DNA of 60,639 nt from positions 1-60,639 of the forward strand of contig NZ_JABFFR010000044.1 in assembly GCF_013423485.1 (NCBI RefSeq), read 5' to 3'. The notes under the pieces were generated by a model. It did no database searches. It had not been told where the DNA came from and saw nothing but the letters and a program-made list of their open reading frames with translations. Shown piece by piece: positions 7,375 through 18,000 of the stretch. Position numbers and translations under genes: made by a program. Position 1 is the first letter of the stretch. Every line of letters begins with the position of its first letter. The stretch comes from Azospirillum oleiclasticum. GTDB lineage: Bacteria; Pseudomonadota; Alphaproteobacteria; Azospirillales; Azospirillaceae.

Positions 7375-8649
7375 ATGGCGACCGTGCTGCTCGTCAGCTT
7401 CTTCGTCCTCCTGCTGATCAACGTTCCGGTGTCCTTCAGCCTGGGCATCGCGTCGCTGCTGGCGATCCTCTGGGGCGGGCTGCCGCTGGGGCTGCTGGTG
7501 CAGAAGATGACCGCGGCAATGGACAGCTTCGTCCTGCTGGCGGTGCCGATGTTCCTGCTGTCCGGCCACCTGATGGCGCGCAGCGGCATCGCGCGCGACA
7601 TCATCGATTTCGCCGATTCGGTGGTCGGCTGGCTGCGCGGCGGGCTGGCGCAGGCCAACATCGCGGCCGGCACGCTGATGGGCGGCATGACCGGCTCCGC
7701 GGTGGCGGAGGCGGCGTCCACCGGCGGCGCGCTGATCCCGCCGATGCTGAAGCGCGGCTACGACGCCCCCTTCACCGCGGCGGTCACGGCCGCCGCCTCC
7801 ACCCTGTCGGTGGTGATCCCGCCGTCCATCCCGATGATCATCTTCGCGGTGGTCACCGGCGTGTCGGTGGCCGACCTGTTCATCGCCGGGGTGATCCCCG
7901 GCATCCTGATGGCGCTGGCGCTGATGGTGACCGCCTGGGCGCTGGCGGTGCGGCGCGGCTACCAGAAGGGACCGCGGCCAACCTTCTCCAGCATCGCCAA
8001 GGCGACGCGGGCCAGCGTCTGGGGCCTGTTTATGCCGGTCGTCATCATCGGCAGCATCCGTTACGGCATCGCCACCCCGACCGAGGCGGCGGTGGTGGCG
8101 GTGGCCTACGGGCTGGTGGTCGGCATGTTCGTCTACCGCACCATCACGGTGCGGCAGTTGCCGGCGATCGTGCTGGAATCGATGGTCACCACCGGCATGG
8201 TCATGCTGATGATCGCCGCCGCCTCCCTCTACGGCCTGATCGTCACCCGCGAACAGTTGCCGCAGGCGGCGGCCGAGCTGATCATGAACCTGACCACCGA
8301 GCCGCACATGGTGCTGCTGCTGATCCTGTGCGTGTATTTCGTGGCCGGCATGCTGCTCGACCTCGGCGCCAACATCATCATCCTGGTGCCGGTGCTGTGG
8401 CCGCTGACCCAGAAGCTGGGCATCGACCCCGTGCAGTTCGGCATCGTCACCATCATCGGGCTGGCCATCGGCCTGATCACCCCGCCGGTGGGGGCCAGCC
8501 TGTTCGTCACCTGCGGCATCGCGCGGGCCAACCTGGTGCAGGGCAGCCGGGCGGCCCTGCCCTTCATCCTGGCGCTGACCGCCGTTGTGGTGCTGATCAT
8601 CTTCGTGCCGTCGGTCGCCACCTGGCTGCCCTACAGCGCCAAGCAGTGA
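7375..8649 (+). CDS. dctM: TRAP transporter large permease subunit (DctM family)
   Basis: A 424-residue, roughly 12-segment permease. Family features include AVPMFLLSGHLMARSGI, the GGMTGSAVAEAASTGGALIPPM stretch, IPPSIPMIIFAV, and GLITPPVGASLFV near the end. It forms the sodium-coupled translocation channel of the TRAP importer with DctQ. It starts 16 bases after dctQ with an AAGGGGAGAG ribosome-binding site, and is the last gene before a strong intrinsic terminator, so it closes the operon. Confidence 0.92.
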   Translation: MATVLLVSFFVLLLINVPVSFSLGIASLLAILWGGLPLGLLVQKMTAAMDSFVLLAVPMFLLSGHLMARSGIARDIIDFADSVVGWLRGGLAQANIAAGTLMGGMTGSAVAEAASTGGALIPPMLKRGYDAPFTAAVTAAASTLSVVIPPSIPMIIFAVVTGVSVADLFIAGVIPGILMALALMVTAWALAVRRGYQKGPRPTFSSIAKATRASVWGLFMPVVIIGSIRYGIATPTEAAVVAVAYGLVVGMFVYRTITVRQLPAIVLESMVTTGMVMLMIAAASLYGLIVTREQLPQAAAELIMNLTTEPHMVLLLILCVYFVAGMLLDLGANIIILVPVLWPLTQKLGIDPVQFGIVTIIGLAIGLITPPVGASLFVTCGIARANLVQGSRAALPFILALTAVVVLIIFVPSVATWLPYSAKQ

Positions 8650-8685
8650 GCCGCGGCTGCACCGCCAAGGTGCTGGCCGCCATGG

Positions 8686-8717
8686 AAGGCCGCCCGTCGC
8701 ATGACGGGCGGCCTTTT
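8686..8717 (+). terminator. Rho-independent terminator of the apionate operon
   Basis: GGCCGCCCGTC at 8688-8698 pairs perfectly with GACGGGCGGCC at 8703-8713 around a GCAT loop. An AA before the stem pairs with the first two of a TTTT run. It lies 37 bases beyond the dctM stop codon. Confidence 0.9.
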
Positions 8718-9016
8718 CCATTTCCGCGCGAATTTACCTCCGGTTAACCCAGTTCCACGACCCTTGCATGGTCGAGGCGGGGTGTGTCGCGGTCGTGACC
8801 GCCCGGCCGGACGGCACGAGAGAACCATTCCGGACGCAAAGCGGGACGGATTGATGCACCGGGCGCCAAAGCCGCGCGCCGCATGATCCAGCGTCGTGGG
8901 GCACCCTTGCGCAGGGGCGGGTGCCGGGGTACAGGACACGTCCCTGTACGCATGACGGTTCCGGCCCAGGTCCCCGCCGGTCCCCTGCGACCGGTGACGG
9001 ATGGAGTTGCGCTGCC
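8718..9016 (+). promoter_or_regulatory. Upstream region of the giant repeat gene with a CtrA-like site and an inverted repeat
   Basis: No gene is seen in these 299 bases. TTTA-N7-TTAA at 8733-8747 differs at one base from the CtrA consensus TTAA-N7-TTAA. Nearer the gene, GTACAGG at 8929-8935 and CCTGTAC at 8943-8949 form an inverted repeat that extends to nine pairs with one bulged base. GGATGGAG lies about ten bases before the proposed GTG start at 9017. I could not identify a confident -35/-10 pair. Confidence 0.4.
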
Positions 9017-12000
9017 GTGAGTTCCTTCGTCACCTCGCTCACCACCGAACAGGTCGCCCGGCTCACCACGACGGCGATGCGCGCTCTGACGCCGACCGAC
9101 GTCGGCGCCTTCAGCCTGGTGCAGATGGAGGTGCTGAGCGGCACGCAGCTCGCGGCGCTGAGCACCACGGCCATGCGGGGCCTGACGACGACGCAGATCG
9201 CGTCGCTGACGCCCGCACAGATGAAGTTCAGCGGCCAGCAGCTCTCGGTGCTGCTCGACGCCCAGCAGGACGCCATCGACGTGGAGGCGATCGCCGCGCT
9301 GACCACGGCGCAGTTGAAGGGCCTGACCGCGACCGACCTGGGCGAACTGACCGACGCGCAGTTCGCCATGTTGTCCTCCTCGCAGCTCGCGGTGCTCAAC
9401 GCCACCCAGATGCGCGGACTGACGACGACGCAGATCGGGCTCTTGACGACCACCCAGCTCGCCGGGCTGTCATCGGGGCACATCGGCGCGCTGGCCCCGG
9501 CACGGTTCGCCGCTCTGGGTACCGAGTCCCTCGCCGCGTTGAAGGCGACCCAGATCAGCGGGATAACCCCGACCCAACTGGTGGCGCTGACCACCACCCA
9601 GTTCTCCGCCTGGTCGCCGACGCAGATCGCGGTCTTTCCGACCGCGCATTTCGCCGGCATTTCGCCCGCCAAAATGGCGGAACTCACGGTGACGCAGCTC
9701 TCCGGGCTTCGCGCGACGCAGATGGCGGTCCTCACGCCCGGCCAGATCGCGGCACTGCCGACGACATCGATCGTCGCACTGGCCCCCACGCAGATCGCCG
9801 GCCTCACGGTGACGGGGATCATGTCCCTGACGGACTCGCAGCTCGCGGTCCTCAGTTCCCAACAGATCGCGGGGATGAGCACGACCAGCATCCGCGGGTT
9901 GAGCATCACCGACATCGCCGCGATGAGCGTGGCGCAGCTTTCCGGGTTGACCGCGGCACAGATCGCGGCGATGAACCAGACCCAGATCCGCAATCTGTCG
10001 GTCGCCGACATCGACGATCTGACCACCACCCAGCTCCGCGGGCTGGCGCCCACGCAGGTCGGCTCCCTGACCCTCGATCAGGTCGGCGCCCTGTCCGCCA
10101 CCCAGCTCGCCAGTCTGACAGCCGCGCAGACCACCGGCCTGGCGGCAAGCCAGCTCGAAGTCCTGAACGCCGACCAGCTCGGCGCGTTGGCAACGACTCA
10201 GATCAAAGCGCTGTCCACCGCGGCGGTGCGCGGGCTCACCACCGCCTCCCTGCAGGCGCTGTCGGCCTCCCAGTTCGCCGCCCTGACCGCCACGCAGATC
10301 GCGAACCTGACGACGCCGCAGTTCGAGGGACTGACACCGACCCAGGTGGGGGCGCTCTCGATCACCCAGGCCAGCGGCCTTACGGCCGTCAAGTTGCAGG
10401 CGATGAGCCCAGAGCAGCTGGCGGCGTTGTCGGCGACGCAGATCGCGGCGGTGACCAGCACGGCCATCGTCGGCCTGTCCGAGACCCACATGGGGGCGCT
10501 CACTGTCACGCAGGTCGCCGGCCTGACGGCGGCCCAGATCAGCGCGCTCACGGCCACGCAGATCAGGGGCTTCGGCCCGGCCAGTCTGGCGGCGCTGAGG
10601 CCGTCGCAGCTTGCAGCCGTCACCTCGACCCAGATCGCGGCCCTGGCTCCCGCGCAGATCGCCTCCATGGATACGACGCTGCTGACCCGGTTGAGCGTCA
10701 CCCAGTTCCGTGCGCTGAACGCCGCCGGGATTTCGGCGCTCGCCACCGACCAGCTCGCCGTCCTGTCCACCACCCAGGTGGCGGCACTGACCGCGACGCA
10801 GATGCGCGGACTCAACACCGCCGTTCTCGACGCGCTGGACACCACCCAGTTCTCGGCCCTTCAGTCCGCGCACATCGCCAGCCTGACTCCGGGTCAGATC
10901 GCCGGTCTGTCGACGACGATGATCGCGCGGCTCAGCCCGGCGCAGATCGGCGGATTCACCACCGCCCAGGTGGCGGCGATCACGCCGGAGCAGATCGGCG
11001 CGCTCAGCACGACCCAAATCCGGAGCCTGGCGCCGGCGAACGCGCGCATGCTCGGTGCCCAGCAGATCGCGGCGCTCGGCACCGACCAAGTGGCGGCGCT
11101 GACCTCCGCGCAGATCGCCGGTCTTTCCGCGGCCGGGATCCGGGGTCTGGGGGAGACGCACGTCGCCGCGCTGACCCTGACGCAGATCGAGGCGCTGCCA
11201 GCCGCGCAGATGGGGGCCTTCTCGGCGGCGTCGGTCACCGGCTTCTCCCCGACCCAGCTTGGCCGGTTGAACGCGACTCAGCTGCGGGGCCTGACGGCGG
11301 GAGCGCTCCGCGCGCTCACCACCACCCAGCTCGGCGGGCTCACCGGGACCCAGCTCGCCGCGTTGAGCGCGCCGCAGGCGGGGAGCCTGACCGCGGAGCA
11401 GATCGGCGGGCTGACCACCACCCAGATCCGCAGCTTGCCCTCGACGCAGTGGGCGGCGCTGGGCTACGACGCGTTGGGCGCGTTGACCACCAGCCAAATC
11501 GCCGCGCTCAACACCACCCAGCTTTCCGGGCTTGGCGCGACCGCCGTGGCGGCGCTGACCACCACCCAGGTGGCGGCCCTCGGCGCGGACCAGATTCGCG
11601 GCTTCACCACCACAGCCATCAAGGGGCTGACCGACGCGCAGGTGGAGGTGCTGACCACCACCCAGCTTGCCGGCCTGACCACCCAGCAGGTGGCGGCGCT
11701 CAGCGCCGACACGGTGGACAGCCTGACGACCACCCAGCTCTCCAGCCTGAGCGATTCCCAGACCCGCAGCCTGACCGCGGCGCAGTTCGCCGCCATGTAT
11801 GTGGCGCAGGTCCAGGGGCTGACTCCGACGGATCTGGCGGCGCTCAGCACCACGCAGATGCGCGGCCTGTCCTCCACCGTCGTCGCGGCGCTGACCGACA
11901 CCCAGCTCGCGGCGCTGTCCACCCTGCAGTTCGCGGCGCTGTCGGCATCGGGCATCGGCGGGCTGACGGCGACGCGGATCGAGGGGCTGGCGGCCACCCA

Positions 12001-15000
12001 GTTCGCGGCGCTGGCACCGACCCAGGTCGCCGGCCTGACCGCCACCCAGATCGGCGGGCTGACCGCCACCACCCTGGCGGCGTTGAGCACGGCGCAGGTC
12101 CGTGGCCTCACCGCCAGCCAGCTGTCGCAGCTGACCGCCACCCAGCTCGACGGGCTGCCCGCGACGACGGTGACCGCGCTGTCGGCGAACGCCGTCACCG
12201 GCCTGACGGCCACGCAGCTCGACGGGCTCTCCTCCACCACGTGGAACGCGTTGGCGCCCACCCAGATCGCCGCGCTGACGGCCACGCAGCTCGGCGGACT
12301 GACGCCGACGGCGGTGGCCGGGCTCACCACCTCCCAGGTCAAGGCGCTGACCGCGACCCAGATGCGGGCCCTGTCCACCACCGGCGTGGCGTCCCTGACC
12401 GCCACCCAGCTGGCGGTCCTCGGCACGGCGCAGCTCGCCGGACTGGCGGACAGCGGCATCGCGGCGCTGACATCCACCCAGCTTGCGGCGCTGACGCCGA
12501 TCCAGACGGCGGCGCTGGCCGCTGGCGCGGTCGATGGCCTGACCGCCGACCAGGTGGCGGCGCTGACCACGACCCAGATCCGCAGCCTGACCACCACCCA
12601 GCTGGCGGCCCTGTCCACCACCGCCCTCGGCGGCCTGGCGGCGACCCAGATCGCGGCGCTGGGCGGGGACCAGGTGGCGGCTTTCAGCGCCACGGCCCTG
12701 GGGGCGCTGAGCACCACGCAGCTCGGCGCCTTCGTCACGACGCAGGTCGCCGCACTCGGCACCAAGGCGCTGACCGGTCTGTCGAGCGGGCAGGTGGCCG
12801 CGTTGTCCACCACCCAGCTCAACAGCCTGACCACCACCCAGGCGGCGGCGCTGGGCGCCGACGAGCTGGCGGGGTTGACCGCCGGGCAGGTGGGCGCCCT
12901 CGCCTCGACGCTTCTGCGCGCGCTCACCGGTGCGCAGCTCTCGGCGCTCGACACCACCCGGCTCCAGTCCCTGACCACCACGTCGGTCGCCGGGCTGACG
13001 GTGGCGCAGCTCCGCACCCTCACCACGACCGCGGTCTCCAGCCTGTCCACCACCCAGGTGGGGGCGCTGTCGACCGCCCAGATCCAGCAGTTCACCGCCG
13101 CCGGCATCGGTGGTTTCACCGCCACCCAGGTGGCGGCGCTGACCACCACCCAGCTCGCCGCCTTCACCGCCAACCAGATGGCGGGACTGAACGCCACCCA
13201 GATGGCGGCGCTGACCCCGGCGCAGCTCGACGCCTTCTCCACCACCCAGTTCGCGGCGCTGAGCCCCGGCCAGTTGGGCGCCCTGACCACCACCCAGCTC
13301 GCCGGGCTGACGCCGACGCGGATGACGCAGTGGAGCGCCACGGCGATCCGCGGCCTGACGGAGGAGCAGCTCCGCTCGCTGACCACCACGCAGGTCGCCG
13401 GCCTCACATCGACCCAGGTGGCGGCCCTCACCCCGGCCCAGCTCGAAGCGCTCGCCCCCACCCAGTGGGCGGCGCTGACCACCACCCAGGTGAACGCGCT
13501 GACCGTCACCCAGGTGCCGGCGCTGTCCGCCGACACCGTCGCCGGGCTGAGCACCACCCAGATCGCGGCGATGCCGACGCTGCAGTTCCGCTGGCTGTCG
13601 CCGACCGGGATCGAGGCGCTGAGTACCGCCCAGCTCGCGGCCATGAGCTCGTCCCAGCTCGGCGCGCTGGCGCCCGCGGCGATGCGGGGAATGTCGGGCG
13701 AGCAGCTGGCGGGGCTGACCACCACCCAGCTCCAGGGGCTGAACAACGCCCAGGTCGCCGGCCTGTCGCCGCTGGCGGTCGCCGCCCTGTCGACCACCCA
13801 GATCGCGGCGCTCACCACCACCCAGGCGAGCGGCCTGAACGCGTCCGGGCTCGCGAGTCTGAGCGCCGAGCAGATCGCGGCGCTGGCGCCGACCCACATC
13901 GCGGCGCTGAACGCGCCGGCCATGGCCGGCCTGTCGGCGTGGCAGCTCTCCGGTCTCACCACCGACCAGGTGGCGGCACTCGCCCCGACCCAGCTCGCCG
14001 CGCTCGGCACCAGCCAGATCGGCGGGCTGGCGACGACCGCCATCGCCGCGCTGACCACCACACAGGTGCGCGGGCTGACGGCGGCGCAGCTCGGCGCGCT
14101 CGACGCCGCCCAGCTCGGCGCGCTGACGACGACCGCGGTCGCGTCCCTCACCACCACGCAGCTGCGCGGGCTGGCCGACGGCATGGTCGGCGGGCTGACG
14201 CCCACCCAGCTGGGGGCGCTGGCGGCGACGCAGCTGGCCGCCCTGTCCGCGACCGGCATCGGCGGCCTGACGGGTGAGCAGATGGCCGGTCTGACGCAGA
14301 CCCAGATCCGCGCCTTGAGCGCCACCCAGATCGGCGCGCTGAGCACCACCCAGATCGCCGGCCTCACCACCACCACGCTGGCCGCCCTCGCCGCCACCCA
14401 GATGGCCGGGCTGACGGCGGCGCAGGCGGCGGCGCTGGGCGACACGCAGCTGGCCGCCCTGGCGACCACCCAGCTGGCCGCCCTGTCGGTGACGGCGCTG
14501 CACGGACTTTCCGGCAGCCAGCTCGCCGCCCTCGACGCGACGCAGGCGGCGGCCCTGACCGCGACGCAGGTCGCCGGCCTGACCACCACGCAGATCGGCG
14601 CGCTCGACAGCACCGGCGTGGCGCGGCTGACCGCCACCCAGATCCGGGCCTTGAGCGCGGCGCAGGTCGCCGCCCTGCCGGCCGACGGCATCGCCGCTCT
14701 CACCACCACCCAGCTCGACGCCTTCGGCTCGCCGCAGATGGCGGGGCTGACCCAGACCGCGGTCGCCGCTCTGTCCACCACGCAGCTCGACAGCCTCGCC
14801 CCGACGCAGGTCGCGGCGATCGCCGCGACCTCGGTGGACGGGCTGACCGGCACCCAGATGGCCGCCCTGAGCACCACCCAGCTCCGGGCGCTGACCGCGA
14901 CCCAGCTCGGCGGGCTGACGGTGGACGGTGTCGGCGGGCTGTCGACCACCCAGCTCGGCGCGCTGAGCGTGCAGCAGATGGCCGGGCTGGGGTCCGACGC

Positions 15001-18000
15001 GGTCGGCGCGCTGACGGCCACGCAGCTGGGTGCCCTCGCCACCACCCAGCTGGCGGCGCTGTCCGCCACCGCCATGCGCGGCCTGTCGGAGGCGCAGCTC
15101 GGCGGCGTGCTCACCGCGACGCAGTTCGCGGCGCTCACCTCCACCCAGCTCGGCGGGTTGACGGCGGCGCAGATGGTGGCGCTGCCCACAACGGCGCTGA
15201 CCGCCCTGACCTCCACCCAGCTCCGCGGCCTCACCGCGACCCAGGTCGGCGCGCTCGACCCGTCGCAGCTGGCGTCCCTCGGCACGTCGCAGATCGCGGC
15301 GCTCGGCGCCCACCAGCTCGGCGCCGTCACCACCACGCAGGTGGAGGCGCTCACCCCGGCCCAGCTCGCGGTGCTGTCGTCGGCGCAGATGGCCGCCCTG
15401 TCGGACGAGGGGGTGGCCGGGCTGACCGCCACCCAGATGGCGGCGCTGACCGCCACCCAGCTCGCCGCCCTCACCCCCGCCCAGATCGGCGCGCTGACCA
15501 CCACCCAGGTCGGCGGGCTGCTGGCGTCCGGCATCGGCTCCCTGACGACATCCCAGCTCGGCGGGCTGCGCCCGACCCACATCGCCGCGCTGAGCGCCAC
15601 CCAGCTTGCCGGATTGACCACCGCGCAGATGGCGTCGCTGTCGGCGGCGGCCGTGGGCGGGCTGGGCTCGGCCCAGGTGGCGGCGCTGGCGCCGACGCAG
15701 CTCGCGGTGCTCACCGGTACCCAGCTCGGCGGCCTGTCGACCGACGGTCTCGCCGGCCTGACCACCACCCAGCTCGCGACGCTGACCACCGGGCAGTGGC
15801 GCGGGCTGACCGCGGGCCAGATGCACGCGCTGTCCAGCGAGCAGCTGGCCGCCCTCGACACCACCGACCTCGCCGCCCTCACCGCCACCCAGCTCGGCGG
15901 CCTGAGCGGCCCGCAGGTTCAGGAGCTGGCCGCCACGCAGCTCGCGTCGCTGGCCTCCACCCAGCTCGCCGGGCTGTCGGGCACGGCGGTCGGCGCGCTG
16001 ACCACCACCCAGGCGGCGGCGCTCACCACCAGCCAGCTGCGCGGGCTGACGGCGGGCCAGATGGGGGCTCTGTCGGCGGCGGCGCTGCGCGGCCTGTCCG
16101 CCACCCAGTTCGCCGCCTTCACCACCACGCAGATGGGCGGGCTGACCGCCGATTCCATGGCGGCGCTCACCACCACCCAACTGGCCGGGCTGGCGGCGAC
16201 GCAGATCGGCGCCCTGTCGGCGACGGCGCTGGGCGGCCTCACCGACGAGCAGACGGTGACGCTGAGCGCCACCCAGCTCGCCGGCCTGTCCAACACCCGG
16301 ATCGCCAGCCTGTCCGCCGACCAGGTGGACAGCCTGACCACCACCCAGCTCGCCGGCCTCAGCCTGGCGCAGCTGCGCAGCCTGACGCCCGCCCAGATGG
16401 GGGCGCTGACCGGCGCCCAGCTCGAAGGGCTGCCGACCACCACGCTCGCCATGTTGACGCCGGCGCAGTTCGGCGGCCTGACGGAAACGCAGGTGGCGGA
16501 TCTGTCCACCACCCTGCTGCAGCGGATGACCCCGGCCCAGCTCAGCGGGCTGTCGACATCGGCCATCGGCGGGCTGTCGCAGACGCAGATCGCGGCGCTC
16601 GACGGCACCCAGCTCCGCGGCCTGCTGCCCATGCAGATCGCGGCGCTGACCACCGCCCAGGTCGGCGGGCTGACGGCGGATGAGCTGGCGGCGCTCGCCA
16701 CCTCGCAGCTCGCGGCGCTCGCCGCCACCGGCATCGCGGCGATGGGGGCGACGCAGCTCGGCAGCCTGACCGCGACCCAGCTCGCGGCCCTCACCCCGGC
16801 GCAGCTCGGCGGGCTGACGGCGACCCAGGCGGCGGCGCTGGCCCCGACCCAGCTCGCCAGCCTCGCCGCGACGCAGGTCGCCGGCCTGTCCACCACGGCG
16901 GTCGCCGGCCTGACCACCACCCAGCTCGCCAGCCTGACCTCCACCCAGCTCCGCGGTCTGACCCCGGCGCAGATGGGGGCGCTGACGGCGACCCAGGCGG
17001 CCGGGCTGTCGACCTCCGCGCTGGCGGTGCTGACCGCGGCGCAAGTCAATGGGCTGCGGGAGACCGGGGTTGCGGCGCTCACCACCACGCAGCTCGACCG
17101 CCTCACCTCGACCCAGCTCGGCTGGCTGTCCGCCAGCGGCCTCGGCGGCTTGACCGACACGCAGGTGGCGGCGCTGACCACCACGCAACTCCGCGGCCTG
17201 TCGGCCGCGCAGGTGGGCGCGCTCGACAGCACCGCGGTGGACGCGCTGACGGCGGCGCAGCTCGCGGCCTTCACCGCCACCCAGCTCCGCGGCCTGACGG
17301 AGACGCAGATGGGCGGGCTGACGCCCGCGCAGATCGCCGGGCTGTCCACCGCCGCGGTGTCGGCGCTGGCCTCCACCCAGCTCCGTGGCCTGTCCACCGA
17401 CGGCATGGCGGCGCTCACCGCGGCGCAGATCGGGGCGCTGTCCACCGCCCAGGTGGCCTCGCTCTCCACCACCGGCATCCGCGGCCTGACCGCGACGCAG
17501 ATCGGCGCGCTCACGACCGCCCAATTGCAGAGCCTGACCACCGCGCAGATCGCCGCCCTGTCCTCGACCCAGGTCGCCGGCCTGACCACGGCGGAGATCG
17601 CGGCGCTGACCACCGGCCAGATCGCCGGGCTGACGGCGACCGGGGCGGCGGCGCTTACGGCCACCCAGTTCGCGGCGCTGACCACCACCCAGATCGGCGC
17701 CCTGTCGGCGGCCGGCATCGGCGGGCTGACCGCCGCCAACCTGTCGGCGCTGACCACCACCCAGCTCGCCGCCTGGAGCCCCGCCCAGGTCGGCGCCATC
17801 TCCGTCACCGGGCTGGAGGGGCTGAGCGCGGCCCAGACGGCGGCGCTGACCACCACCCAGCTCGCCGGGCTGGCGTCCACCCAGCTCGAATCCCTCACCA
17901 CCACCATGGTGGCGGGCCTGACCACCACCCAGATCCGGGCGCTGACCGGCGCACAGCTCAACGCCATCGGCCGGGTGCCGCTGCGGGCACTTGGCACCGA

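Noticed and set aside
8921..9016. Upstream in-frame extension of the giant gene to an ATG at 8921
   Set aside because: The added residues (MPGYRTRPCTHDGSGPGP...) are unlike the repeat, have no ribosome-binding site and cover the inverted repeat at 8929-8949, so the GTG at 9017 is preferred.
9001..14277. Second rightward frame of 1758 codons within the repeat array
   Set aside because: Same cause: frame-shifted reading of the 24-base unit gives Arg/Ala/Asp-rich low complexity, while the chosen frame gives the regular octapeptide, a good ribosome-binding site and a stop just before the GT41 gene.
11464..15888. Minus-strand frame of 1474 codons, and a similar one at 15919-18459
   Set aside because: Shadow frames of the repeat array without start signals or recognised domains.
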